A stretch of 64,000 nt of DNA from Kineosporia babensis (GCF_021129305.1 NZ_JAJOMB010000028.1:62001-126000), one strand, 5' to 3'. Positions 37,491 to 50,946 are shown, numbered from the stretch's first letter. Numbers and translations are program-made. The notes: generated by a model not told the origin, from the letters alone.

Positions 37491-39229
37491 TGGGTTCAGT
37501 CGCCGAGCTGGTCGCCGAGGTCCTCGCGGACCTCGGCGTCGGCCGTGCCTTCGGCGTGGTCGGCAGCGGGAACTTCCACGTCACCAACGCTTTGAGGACG
37601 CGTGGGGTCCCGTTCGTGGCAGCCCGCCACGAGGGTGGCGCGGCCTCAATGGCAGACGGTTACGCGCGCCTTTCGGGGCGGCCGGCGGTTCTGTCGGTGC
37701 ATCAGGGCTGCGGGCTGACCAACGCGATGACCGGGATCGGCGAAGCGGCCAAGAGCCGGACCCCGCTGATCGTGCTGGCGGCCGACACCGCGGGTTCGGC
37801 TGTGCAGTCGAACTTTCGCATCGACCAGGACGCATTGGTCACGAGCGTGGGCGCCGTTGCTGAGCGGGTACATTCGGCGTCCAGCGCAGTTGCTGACGTC
37901 ACGCGGGCCTACCGGACCGCCGTTGAAGGCCGTCATACCGTCGTGATCAGCCTTCCGCTCGACGTGCAGGCCGCCCCCGCGCCACCTTACCCTTCCCCCA
38001 TCGCACTCGACTCGAGTGCAGGCCGGCCGCGTTCGCCCTCGTCCTCGGGTTACGCATCCCCCGGATCGCCTGCACCGGCGAGTTCGGCTGCGCCCAACGC
38101 CGGACCGACTCTCCCCTCTTCGCCACTACCGGTCCGCCCAGCCCGCGAAGCGGTCCTCGCCTTGGCCGCGCTACTCGACGCCGCCCAGCGTCCCGTCTTC
38201 GTCGCCGGTCGCGGCGCCCGCCACGCAGGACCCGAGATCGCCTCCCTCGCAGCCAAATCCGGTGCTCTCCTCGCGACCTCCGCCGTGGCCAACGGGCTCT
38301 TCCGCCACGAAGAGTTCGACCTCGGCATCTCCGGCGGTTTCTCCTCGCCGCTCACCGCGGAACTCATCTCCGACGCCGATCTGATCATCGGCTGGGGCTG
38401 CGCTCTGAACATGTGGACGATGCGGCACGGCTCCCTGATCGGCGCCCACGCCAAGGTCGTCCAGATCGACGACGACCATGCTGCCCTGGGCGCCCACCGC
38501 CCGGTGGATCTGGGAGTGCTCGGTGACTGCCAGGCCACCGCGCTCGACCTGAACGAGGCCCTTCCGCGCACCAAACCGGGCTATCGGACGTCTCAAATTT
38601 CGGATCGTCTGCAGCAAAGTCGTTGGTGGAACGACACCCCCACGCCGGATCTGTCCACCACCACCCAGATCGACCCGCGCGTCCTCAGTTCTGCTCTGGA
38701 CAGCCTGCTTCCGGCCGAGCGCGTGGTCGCGATCGACTCCGGCAACTTCATGGGCTACCCCTCGGCCTACCTACGGGTGCCCGACGAGAACGGCTTCTGC
38801 TTCACTCAGGCGTTCCAGTCGATCGGGCTGGGCCTGGCCAGCGGGCTGGGCGCCGCCCTGGCTCAGCCCACCCGGCTGGCGGTGGTGGGCACCGGCGACG
38901 GCGGTTTCCTGATGGGCATTTCCGAACTGGAGACGGCGGTACGCCTCGGAATCGCTCTCGTGGTGGTCGTTTACAACGACGCCGGGTATGGAGCCGAGGT
39001 ACATCACTTCGGCGACGAAACCGATCTGGGTGCAGTCACCTTCCCGGATACCGATTTCGCCGCTCTAGCTCGCGGCTACGGTGCTACAGGCGTAACCGTA
39101 CGCGGACTCGACGATCTGGCGCTGGTGGCCGAATGGCTCAAGCAGCCCACCGGAGTGCTGGTGATCGACGCCAAGATCGCGAGTGACGGCGGGGCCTGGT
39201 GGCTGGCCGAGGCGTTCAAGGGCCACTGA
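37490..39229 (+). CDS. ThDP-dependent enzyme (acetolactate-synthase/benzoylformate-decarboxylase type)
   Basis: A 579-residue enzyme with the three ThDP domains. The PYR domain (1-160) holds catalytic E48 (ARHEGGAASMADGYAR). The middle domain is about 215-345. The PP domain has GTGDGGFLMGISELETA and VVVYNDAGYG, binding Mg-ThDP. Between PYR and middle domains is an unusual 58-residue Pro/Ser/Ala linker (161-218). Reaction probably decarboxylation or carboligation of a 2-oxo acid; the substrate is unknown. Start overlaps the cyclase stop. A much longer reading in the same frame is rejected because upstream it runs through the cyclase gene in another phase. Confidence 0.88.
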   Translation: MGSVAELVAEVLADLGVGRAFGVVGSGNFHVTNALRTRGVPFVAARHEGGAASMADGYARLSGRPAVLSVHQGCGLTNAMTGIGEAAKSRTPLIVLAADTAGSAVQSNFRIDQDALVTSVGAVAERVHSASSAVADVTRAYRTAVEGRHTVVISLPLDVQAAPAPPYPSPIALDSSAGRPRSPSSSGYASPGSPAPASSAAPNAGPTLPSSPLPVRPAREAVLALAALLDAAQRPVFVAGRGARHAGPEIASLAAKSGALLATSAVANGLFRHEEFDLGISGGFSSPLTAELISDADLIIGWGCALNMWTMRHGSLIGAHAKVVQIDDDHAALGAHRPVDLGVLGDCQATALDLNEALPRTKPGYRTSQISDRLQQSRWWNDTPTPDLSTTTQIDPRVLSSALDSLLPAERVVAIDSGNFMGYPSAYLRVPDENGFCFTQAFQSIGLGLASGLGAALAQPTRLAVVGTGDGGFLMGISELETAVRLGIALVVVVYNDAGYGAEVHHFGDETDLGAVTFPDTDFAALARGYGATGVTVRGLDDLALVAEWLKQPTGVLVIDAKIASDGGAWWLAEAFKGH

Positions 39230-39241
39230 TGCTGCGGCTTG

Positions 39242-40450
39242 CTAGGGCTGAGCCAGAGCCTGCGGCTGGACGGCACCGGTGGGGAGGATGCGGCCGACTG
39301 CGGTGATGCCGATGGCCGCCGCGGTGGCCAAGCCCGCCACGGCGAGCCAGGGAGCGGCGTGGTTGATCGCGAACAAGGCGGTGAAGGCGCCGGGTACAAC
39401 GATGTTCGCGATGGCGAAGCCGTACTGGAAGGCCGCCAAGTAGGTGCCGCGGTGCTGTTCGGGAGCAGAGTCGGCCGCCAGGGCGTTGGCCACCGGTACG
39501 TGGATCATCTCGGCCAGCACCCAGATCAGGGCCAGCGCCACCAGCATGATCGACGACAGCAGCAGCGAGCCGAACGGCAGCAGGGCCATCAGCGCGGCCC
39601 AGACCGCCCAGATCAGACCGGCCGCGGCCAGAGCGCGGGTGCGGGGGATGCCGCCGAGCCGCTTGGTCATGAACAGCTGGGACGTGGCGATCACGAAGGT
39701 GAGCATCGCCAGCACCGGACCGAGCATCGCCACGTGCGCGATCCCGCCCTCCTTCACCGCGATCGGCAGCCCGATCATCAGGGCGTCGCTGCAGATCGCG
39801 AAGCCCGCGTCGACTCCGATCAGGCACAGGAAAGCCTTGTCCCGCAGCAGCACCCGAAGGCCGGACGTACGTTCCTGGGTGGCGACGCGGGCCAGCAGCG
39901 GAACCTGCAGCAGGAGGACGACCGAGATCAGGTACGAGGCCACGTTGACGATCAGCGCGACCTCGAAGAGCCCGGTCGAGCCGTGCGCCACCAGCAGTCC
40001 GCCGACCAGGGCCCCGAGGCCGAAGCCGATGGCCTGGACCATGCCGGTGACCGCGAACAGCCTTTCCCGGCCGGTGCCCGCGGGCAGAGGCAGGGCCGAG
40101 AGCATGGTGAAGTACGTGGACCAGAACACCCGCAGCCCGGCCGCGGTCAGCACGAACGAGGCGAAGACCAGCGCCGGCTCCCGCGCCACCAGGAACCCGG
40201 CGAACCCCACGGCCTGGATCACCTGACCAGCGATGACCAGGGTGCGAGGCGACAGGCGGTCGGCCAGCGGCCCGGCAAAGGCCGGCACCACGAGCCCGCA
40301 GACCGCGGCCGCACTGGCCAGCGCGCCGACCTGGGCCAAGGGGAGGTCGGCGACGAGGTGGAAGTAGAGCAGCACGATCGGCCCGAACATCCCCGAACCC
40401 AGTGCGTCGATCAGCAGGGCCAGCAGCAGGGCCGGATGAACTTTGGGCAC
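39242..40450 (-). CDS. MFS transporter (drug-efflux type)
   Basis: A 402-residue protein with 12 transmembrane segments. Motif A is present as AGPLADRLSPRTLVIAG and a central cytosolic loop reads ARVATQERTSGLRVL. Probably an exporter controlled by the TetR gene immediately upstream on the same strand (38-base gap). GTG 40450 is chosen because the reading enters the first helix directly and TACCCT lies eight bases upstream, a leaderless-type start. Substrate unknown. Convergent with the ThDP gene. Confidence 0.88.
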   Translation of the reverse strand: MPKVHPALLLALLIDALGSGMFGPIVLLYFHLVADLPLAQVGALASAAAVCGLVVPAFAGPLADRLSPRTLVIAGQVIQAVGFAGFLVAREPALVFASFVLTAAGLRVFWSTYFTMLSALPLPAGTGRERLFAVTGMVQAIGFGLGALVGGLLVAHGSTGLFEVALIVNVASYLISVVLLLQVPLLARVATQERTSGLRVLLRDKAFLCLIGVDAGFAICSDALMIGLPIAVKEGGIAHVAMLGPVLAMLTFVIATSQLFMTKRLGGIPRTRALAAAGLIWAVWAALMALLPFGSLLLSSIMLVALALIWVLAEMIHVPVANALAADSAPEQHRGTYLAAFQYGFAIANIVVPGAFTALFAINHAAPWLAVAGLATAAAIGITAVGRILPTGAVQPQALAQP

Positions 40451-40488
40451 GACGGACGAGGGTAACGTCGCCTTCGCGGGTTTTGAAC

Positions 40489-41067
40489 CTATTTTTCGCC
40501 CAGTGCGATCTCTTCGCACCGCGTCACGCAGCGCTTCACCGAGGCCCGGTCCAGCCCGAGCAGAGCCGTCAGCCACAGCCCGTTCTGCAGCACGTCGATG
40601 TCGGCGGCCCGCCGCGCGCACTCCGCCCGGCCGAGCTCAGGCCGGGCGTCACGGATGAGCACGGCCAGGCGGTCCCGATAGGTCTTCTGCGCCGCGGTGT
40701 TGATCTGCTCGTACTCCGGGTGGGCCTGGGCCAGAGACCACAGCTGCAGGCGGAGCGAAAGGTGTTCCGTAGTCAGGTATCGTGGCGCAGCCACCCGCCG
40801 CAACGCCGCCCGCAGCCGCTCGACCGGGGTGAGCTCGGCCTCGCCGTCGAGCAGCGTCAGATCCTGCTCGCCGATCCGGTTCAACGCCGCCGCAATCAGA
40901 CCGGTCTTGTCGGCGTAGTGATAGTTCACCAGCCCCAGACCAACCCCCGCCTCCCGGGCCACCGCACGAATACTCACCCCAGAGATGCCCTGCTGGCCCA
41001 GCAGCCGCAGCACCGCCTCAAGAATGAGCTCCTGCTTGTCGGTGGTCGTACTCACGGCGGCCTGCAT
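40489..41067 (-). CDS. TetR-family transcriptional regulator
   Basis: A 192-residue repressor. HTH: ILEAVLRLLGQQGISGVSI, then REAGVGLGLVNYHYADKTGLI. The core fits BetI/RutR-like regulators with a dimeric all-helical C-domain. TAGCCT lies six bases before the ATG (leaderless type). Same strand as, and upstream of, the MFS gene, probably its repressor. A GTG four codons later is an alternative start. Confidence 0.9.
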   Translation of the reverse strand: MQAAVSTTTDKQELILEAVLRLLGQQGISGVSIRAVAREAGVGLGLVNYHYADKTGLIAAALNRIGEQDLTLLDGEAELTPVERLRAALRRVAAPRYLTTEHLSLRLQLWSLAQAHPEYEQINTAAQKTYRDRLAVLIRDARPELGRAECARRAADIDVLQNGLWLTALLGLDRASVKRCVTRCEEIALGEK

Positions 41068-41109
41068 GCCAGCAGGCTACGGCGTCGGGAGAGCAACTCC
41101 GTGGGGCAG

Positions 41110-41358
41110 CTACATGGCCACACCACAGGCACGCAGCACCTCGGCCAGGTTCCCCTCCGACGGGTGGACGACATGCACGTCGTCGACGGTCACCACGAAA
41201 ACCGTGTTGGCCGCGCCGTGGGGAGTCAGAACCCAGACGTTGTCACCGGCCCGGGTGGCCTTCAGTGCGTCGACATCGAAGGTGGCCTGGTAACCGTTCG
41301 CCTTGGCCCATTCGTTCGCCAGCAGAAAAGCTTCGTCCTGATCCATCACGTTCTCCAT
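41110..41358 (-). CDS. Small acidic protein, candidate immunity protein to the overlapping toxin
   Basis: An 82-residue acidic protein (MENVMDQDEAFLLANEWAKA at the start; beta-rich middle with VWVLTPHGAANTVFVV). Its ATG follows AGGGGAGA, and the start overlaps the 3' end of the glutamine-deamidase toxin gene by 13 bases on the same strand. Size, acidity, order and overlap are typical of immunity genes in polymorphic-toxin loci. I recognise no family with confidence; the immunity role is inferred from context. Confidence 0.65.
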   Translation of the reverse strand: MENVMDQDEAFLLANEWAKANGYQATFDVDALKATRAGDNVWVLTPHGAANTVFVVTVDDVHVVHPSEGNLAEVLRACGVAM

Positions 41359-41897
41359 TGTGTCTCCCCTGGTCGGCGGTAAAGGGAACCGATTGCCGTA
41401 ATCCGGGTCCCGTAGACCGGCGGCCAGCCGGCATAGGTACCCCATTGCGCATCGGCCCAGCGCAGGCCCTGGTCGGTCACCTCGGCGTTGAACCAGTGCG
41501 CGCCCTGATCAATGCGCTGGTCCCCGACCTTGAGATCCTCCCAGCGCACCCAGACAAGTGCCACAGTGCCGGCCGGCTGCTGCTTCACCTGGTCAGCAAC
41601 ATGCTGGTAGGCCTCGTCCTGAAAGTTGTCCAGTTCCTCGGGATCGCTCTGCGAAATGTGGTTGGCAACGGGAACCCCGGTCCACTCCCACATCTCGGAC
41701 GGGGACTCCCCCAGTCGGGAATCCCCGCTGGCCGCCGCGACCCGATCGGACTGGACGGTGGTGGCGAAGGCACGCGAGCAGTCGCCACAGTTGGTCCTGA
41801 ACTCAGGCCCTTGATTCAACCGGGGATTGACAGCACCGATCCACTCAGCGCTGTTCTCACGACCGCACTCCTCCACCTTGCGTTCCAGAGCGCGCAT
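41346..41897 (-). CDS. Tox-PL/papain-fold glutamine deamidase toxin domain
   Basis: From the first available ATG (41897) this reads 183 residues; the frame stays open back to a TGA at 42036-42038. The domain shows the catalytic pattern of papain-fold glutamine deamidase toxins: C37 in RTNCGDCSRAF, H134 in GAHWFNAEV and D149 in WADAQWG (numbered from ATG 41897). In polymorphic-toxin systems this C-terminal domain is delivered by an N-terminal secretion module and deamidates target-protein glutamines. The ATG has no ribosome site and upstream codons look coding, so the natural protein probably begins in the small gene upstream. The next gene is the presumed immunity protein. Confidence 0.75.
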   Translation of the reverse strand: MRALERKVEECGRENSAEWIGAVNPRLNQGPEFRTNCGDCSRAFATTVQSDRVAAASGDSRLGESPSEMWEWTGVPVANHISQSDPEELDNFQDEAYQHVADQVKQQPAGTVALVWVRWEDLKVGDQRIDQGAHWFNAEVTDQGLRWADAQWGTYAGWPPVYGTRITAIGSLYRRPGETQWRT

Positions 41898-42035
41898 GTC
41901 GCCGAGATTGAAGATGTAGCGCTCGGGCTCGAGGTAAGCGCGGTCGATCCCTACGAACGGATACGGTTCACCACGGGTGACAACAGAACTGGCCGGCTGC
42001 CGGCCGTCTGAGGCTTTTCCGGAACCGTCTGCTCT
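41898..42035 (-). other. In-frame coding-like link between the leader gene stop and the toxin domain
   Basis: Directly after TGA 42036-42038 the same frame continues for 46 codons into the toxin domain without a stop or any ATG, GTG or TTG. It encodes a Gly/Ser/Lys-rich linker (RADGSGKASDGRQPASS), then an aromatic, ordered stretch (EPYPFVGIDRAYLEPERYIF). This looks like the middle of one original protein. Confidence 0.65.
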
Positions 42036-42290
42036 TCAATACCTGGCGCCGTCAAGGACTTTGACAGCATTCTCCAACGAGGTGACCAAGGCAGCGGTGT
42101 CGGCCGAGACCGTCTCCAGGGCGTTCTTGACCCGAACCACCACCTCAGCCAGGCCATCGGCTCCCACCTCAGCCAGAGCGTCTGACGTTGTTTCTACGGA
42201 ATCAATCACTGAGACGAGCTGGGCAACAGCAACTTCGTATTGACCCTTGACACCATTGATGTTTTCGACGAGTCCGTCGATAGCTGTCAT
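42036..42290 (-). CDS. 84-residue helical secretion-leader-like protein (WXG100/DUF6244-like)
   Basis: A small, almost wholly helical protein (MTAIDGLVENINGVKGQYEV, later EVVVRVKNALETVSADTAAL) ending DGARY. Length and helical pattern resemble actinobacterial WXG100-like or DUF6244-like proteins that precede toxin domains, though no W-X-G motif is visible. ATG follows GGAAGG at good spacing. The toxin domain is in exactly the same frame beyond its TGA, so it may be the N-terminal module of a split or read-through toxin. Confidence 0.6.
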   Translation of the reverse strand: MTAIDGLVENINGVKGQYEVAVAQLVSVIDSVETTSDALAEVGADGLAEVVVRVKNALETVSADTAALVTSLENAVKVLDGARY

Positions 42291-42396
42291 TGTTCAGCCT
42301 TCCGCCGCATCCGGCCAAAGCTTAGTAGCGGCACGGCGCAACCACCACCAGTAAGCTGATGAGAAGCCCGACTCTGGGTTCGTCAGCGTTTCTTTG

Positions 42397-42756
42397 CTAA
42401 CCGAACGCTTCGCCCGGAGCATGGTCCAGGAGTTCGTCGCCGTGTTCGTCGATCCAGGCGCCCAGGGCCTGCAGCGGGCCGTCGAGCAGGCTCTGGCCCA
42501 GGGGTGTGAGCTGGTAGTCGATCCGCAGGCCGGGGCCTTCGAGGCGGGTGAGCAGGCCGTTGCCGGTGAGGCGGTGCAGGGTCTGGGTGAGCATCTTGTC
42601 GCTGATTCCGCCGATCTGGGCGCGCAGTTCGCGGCGGCGCAGCGGGCCGTCGCGCAGGGCCGCCACCACCACGACGTCCCAGGTGTGGGCGAAGAGTTCG
42701 GTGGCGGCGCGCAGGCGGCAGTCGGCTACGAAGTCGTCGCAGTGCTCCTGGCTCAT
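42397..42756 (-). CDS. HxlR-family transcriptional regulator
   Basis: A 119-residue winged-helix protein with the HxlR pattern: CRLRAATELFAHTWDVVVVAAL, then LRRRELRAQIGGISDKMLTQTL and DYQLTPLGQSLL (each quoted in part). HxlR regulators sense electrophiles or redox state, often through a conserved Cys near the N-terminus; C6 and C13 are candidates. Divergent from an F420-reductase-like gene with a perfect 16-bp palindrome between. Start ATG lacks a clear ribosome site. Confidence 0.88.
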   Translation of the reverse strand: MSQEHCDDFVADCRLRAATELFAHTWDVVVVAALRDGPLRRRELRAQIGGISDKMLTQTLHRLTGNGLLTRLEGPGLRIDYQLTPLGQSLLDGPLQALGAWIDEHGDELLDHAPGEAFG

Positions 42757-42779
42757 CGGGCCATGGTGGCATCTGGGCG

Positions 42780-42795
42780 CGCACCGATCGGTGCG
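42780..42795. promoter_or_regulatory. Perfect 16-bp palindrome, probable HxlR operator
   Basis: CGCACCGATCGGTGCG is a perfect palindrome lying between the divergent HxlR and F420-reductase genes, 11 bases before a -10-like TAGCGT (42807-42812). That -10 is seven bases from the ATG at 42820. Binding here would overlap the -35 region. Confidence 0.6.
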
Positions 42796-42819
42796 TATCG
42801 GCTGCCTAGCGTTCCGGAC

Positions 42820-43434
42820 ATGAGAATCGGGATTCTGGGTACGGGGACGTTGGCCGCGGCTTTGGCGGCGGTCTGGGTGCGGGCCGGGCACGATGTGACC
42901 GTGGGTGGTCGTGATCGGGCCAAGGCCGACGCATTGGCCGCCTCGCTGGGGGCACGGGCCACGAGTCTGGAGCAGGCGGTCGCCGGCCAGGAGGTGGTGC
43001 TGCTGGCCGTGACCTGGGATGCGGTGAAGGACGTACTCGCCGCGGTGCAGTGCGATCTGGACGGCAAGGTGCTGATCGACCCGACGAATCCGGTCGCGCA
43101 CGGTGAAGGGGTGGTGCTGGTGGAACCTGGGCGCTCGGCGGCGCAGGAGATCGCCGAACTGGCTCCGGGCGCGCAGGTGGTGAAGGCTTTCACGCTGTTC
43201 CCGGCTTCGGAATGGGGCACCGGCAGCCAGGTCACGGTGGCCTTGTGCGGCGACAGTGCACCAGCAACGGACGTTGTGGGCGCCTTGATCGCAGACGCGG
43301 GCGGGGTGCCTGCGCACCTGGGTCCGCTGAGCCGGGCGCGGCAACTGGAAGAGGTTGCGGGGTTTGTGATCGGCCTGGCGTTCAGCGGTCTTGATCCACG
43401 CAACGCAGTTCCGCACGTTCCGGCCCGTCCTTGA
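42820..43434 (+). CDS. NAD(P)/F420-binding oxidoreductase (NADPH-dependent F420 reductase family)
   Basis: A 204-residue Rossmann protein: MRIGILGTGTLAAALAAVWV (GxGxxA), GGRDRAKADALAA, and IDPTNPVAHGEG, followed by VKAFTLFPASEW. It matches the F420H2:NADP oxidoreductase/NPB-binding family. Whether it uses F420 is uncertain, since related proteins are simple NADP-binding reductases. A leaderless start is indicated by TAGCGT seven bases upstream. It overlaps the convergent MFS gene by 53 bases at the 3' end, an unusually long convergent overlap. Confidence 0.85.
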   Translation: MRIGILGTGTLAAALAAVWVRAGHDVTVGGRDRAKADALAASLGARATSLEQAVAGQEVVLLAVTWDAVKDVLAAVQCDLDGKVLIDPTNPVAHGEGVVLVEPGRSAAQEIAELAPGAQVVKAFTLFPASEWGTGSQVTVALCGDSAPATDVVGALIADAGGVPAHLGPLSRARQLEEVAGFVIGLAFSGLDPRNAVPHVPARP

Positions 43435-44605
43435 CCGGCGTGCTGCGGCGGCGCTCCAGGATCATGCCCAGCGCACTGGCCAGAACCATGACGGCACCAG
43501 CGGCCAGCAGCGTGCGCGGTCCGAGGCCCATGGCCACGCCCGCCGCCGCAGCACCACCGGCCGAAGAGCCCACCTTCAAAGCGCCCATCGTCACGAACAC
43601 CTGGGCGCGGGCCTCGGGTGGCGAGTAGCGGGACCGGGCGGCCAGGGTAGCGATGAAGTACGGGGCGTTGGCCGCGCCCAGCAGCAGGAAGGCGATCACG
43701 GCGAGCGGGTACCCCGGTGCCCCGGCGCACAGGGCGAAGGCCGCCCCGACCAGCGAAACCGTTATGACGACGGTGTTTTCTGGTTCGCCCGGCAACGGCC
43801 AGGCGATCAGCACCAGCGAACCGAGCAGGTAGCCCAGACCGAACACTGCGGTGAGCAGGCCCGCGGTACCGGCGGAGACCTGCAGATCGTCGGCCAGGGC
43901 AACCGCGATCACCGCCACCGCCCCGCTGGGAAAGGCGGTGACCAGCATGGCTGCCATCACCCGGCGCAGCGGACCGGGCGCGGTGAACAGGCTCAACGCG
44001 TTACGCAGGGGCAGCACCTGATCGGCCGGAACCGCGCTCCCAGCGGGTGGCAGGCTACGGATCAGCACGGCCGCGATCAGCGTGGTGAAGGCCAGGACCA
44101 GCAACGACGCGCGCGGTCCGGTGAACGTGGCCAGCAACGCCACCAGCGCTGCCCCGGCCGTACCGCCCAGCCCGTAGCTCAGCGAGTCCAGGCCCTGGGC
44201 CCGGCGCTGGGCCTGCTCATCCGGTGCCGCCAGTTCGCTCAGCCGGCTGCTCAGCCCACCGGTCAGCAGTGGCCCGCCCGCGCCCGCGATCACCACCAGC
44301 GCGAACACCAGCGTCAGTGGTGCGTGCCCCAACGCGAGCGCGGCCCCGGCGATCAGCAGCCCATACCCGGCGCAGACCGCCGCGATCAGCTGCCGACCGT
44401 CCCGGGAGCGGTCCAGCCACCGCCCGACCAGTGGCCCGAGCAGGTGCGGCAGCATCAGGCAGGTCACCAGCAACGCCCCCACCAGTTCCCGCCGCTCCAG
44501 GCCCGCGGCGGTGGCCGCCAGCAGGACGAATCCCACTGGGGCACCAGCATCTGCGCTGCGCGCGAGGGTGGCTGCGACCAGGTAACGCACCAGCGTCATC
44601 CGCAT
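43382..44605 (-). CDS. MFS transporter
   Basis: A 407-residue protein with about 12 transmembrane helices. Motif A-like GPLVGRWLDRSRDGRQLIAAV and the central LPPAGSAVPADQVLPLRNAL loop fit the drug/metabolite efflux type. Its last 18 codons lie opposite the 3' end of the F420-reductase-like gene; both ends look genuinely coding, since the tail DGPERAELRCVDQDR is charged as in other MFS tails. Substrate unknown. Start has a near -10 (TAGAAC) six bases upstream. Confidence 0.87.
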   Translation of the reverse strand: MRMTLVRYLVAATLARSADAGAPVGFVLLAATAAGLERRELVGALLVTCLMLPHLLGPLVGRWLDRSRDGRQLIAAVCAGYGLLIAGAALALGHAPLTLVFALVVIAGAGGPLLTGGLSSRLSELAAPDEQAQRRAQGLDSLSYGLGGTAGAALVALLATFTGPRASLLVLAFTTLIAAVLIRSLPPAGSAVPADQVLPLRNALSLFTAPGPLRRVMAAMLVTAFPSGAVAVIAVALADDLQVSAGTAGLLTAVFGLGYLLGSLVLIAWPLPGEPENTVVITVSLVGAAFALCAGAPGYPLAVIAFLLLGAANAPYFIATLAARSRYSPPEARAQVFVTMGALKVGSSAGGAAAAGVAMGLGPRTLLAAGAVMVLASALGMILERRRSTPVKDGPERAELRCVDQDR

Positions 44606-44647
44606 CGCACAGTTCTACCGCCTGGACGGCAGAAGCCGCAGAAACGC

Positions 44648-45205
44648 TCAGCGCGTGCGGTAATACGCGTAGATCAGCCCGCTGGCGAAAGCGCGCTGTT
44701 CCACCAGTTCCAGGTCCAGCCGCACACCCTCCGGGAAGAAACGCTTGCCCCCGCCGACCACACTGGTCGTGGTGAACAGCACGTACTCGTCCACCAGTCC
44801 TGCCCGGATCGCCTGCGCCGCCAAGGTAGGGCCGTCAATCGTCAGATCGTGCTCCGACTCGTCCTTCAGCCGGCGTACCGCCTCGGCGTCAAAGGTCCGC
44901 TCGAGCCTCGTTCGAGCGCTGGACACCGACTCCAGTGTGCTCGAGTAGACGACCTTCTGCGCAGCCTGCCAGTCCCGGGCGAACTCCACCACGAACGGCG
45001 GCGCCTCGGGCGCTTGGTCCGCCGTCTCCCAGAAGACCATCGTTTCGTACATCCGCCGCCCGTACAGGTAGGTGCCCACCAAACGGAACCGGTCCCCGAT
45101 GAAGGTGTGCACCTCCTCGTCCTCGGCGCCGTGCCCGAGGTCGCCCTCGGCCGCCTCGGCGTAACCGTCGAGCGAGGTGATCATCGAGTAAATCAGCTTG
45201 GCCAT
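44648..45205 (-). CDS. RibD C-terminal/dihydrofolate-reductase-like protein
   Basis: A 185-residue protein of the RibD_C/DHFR-fold family: MAKLIYSMITSLDGYAEAAEG, FRLVGTYLYGRRMYETM, LTIDGPTLAAQAIRAGLVDE and VGGGKRFFPEG. The family reduces pterin-like or riboflavin-precursor substrates with NADPH, but many actinobacterial single-domain members have no assigned role. No riboflavin genes are nearby. It lies beyond the carboxylase terminator on the same strand. Confidence 0.9.
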   Translation of the reverse strand: MAKLIYSMITSLDGYAEAAEGDLGHGAEDEEVHTFIGDRFRLVGTYLYGRRMYETMVFWETADQAPEAPPFVVEFARDWQAAQKVVYSSTLESVSSARTRLERTFDAEAVRRLKDESEHDLTIDGPTLAAQAIRAGLVDEYVLFTTTSVVGGGKRFFPEGVRLDLELVEQRAFASGLIYAYYRTR

Positions 45206-45261
45206 GCAGTACTGACTTCCGCCGGGTCAGGAACTCATCGTGACCGACCCGGCCGACGAAA

Positions 45262-45294
45262 ACGCCGCCGCGAGAGATCAACTCGCGGCGGCGT
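45262..45294 (-). terminator. Terminator hairpin of the carboxylase gene
   Basis: Perfect 13-bp arms ACGCCGCCGCGAG (45262-45274) and its complement (45282-45294) with a 7-base loop, 54 bases beyond the carboxylase stop and just past a block of short tandem repeats. Confidence 0.8.
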
Positions 45295-45300
45295 CCGTCA

Positions 45301-45348
45301 TCAGGCAGTTCAGTCAGGCAGTTCAGTCAGGCACTTCGATCAGGCGGT

Positions 45349-45352
<4 letters not shown>
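45301..45352. repeat. 13-bp tandem repeat, four copies, at the carboxylase 3' end
   Basis: TCAGGCAGTTCAG occurs exactly at 45301-45313 and 45314-45326, then with three changes at 45327-45339 and one at 45340-45352. The last copy contains the carboxylase stop codon (45349-45351). The unit length is not a multiple of three, and the TGA it carries puts stop codons in several frames. Probably a replication-slippage expansion that could shift the protein end. Confidence 0.85.
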
Positions 45353-50820
<5,468 letters not shown>

Positions 50821-50852
50821 CGGTGAAGTCCTCCCAGACACCTCATGAGCAA

Positions 50853-50878
50853 GGACGATCTCGACAGTCAGATCGTCC
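50853..50878. promoter_or_regulatory. Perfect inverted repeat in the carboxylase 5' region
   Basis: GGACGATCT (50853-50861) and AGATCGTCC (50870-50878) with an 8-base spacer, 33-58 bases upstream of the carboxylase GTG. Could be an mRNA hairpin or an operator. Confidence 0.45.
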
Positions 50879-50946
50879 AGCGTCTTACTCTTACCGGGAT
50901 GGAGGCCGCGCGCCATGTGCGCGAGGGGGTGGACACCGGGCTCGCC

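Noticed and set aside
42036..42038. TGA as a selenocysteine codon
   Set aside because: No convincing selenocysteine-insertion hairpin was recognised just after it, and a Sec between a leader and a linker has no known role; mutation or readthrough is simpler.
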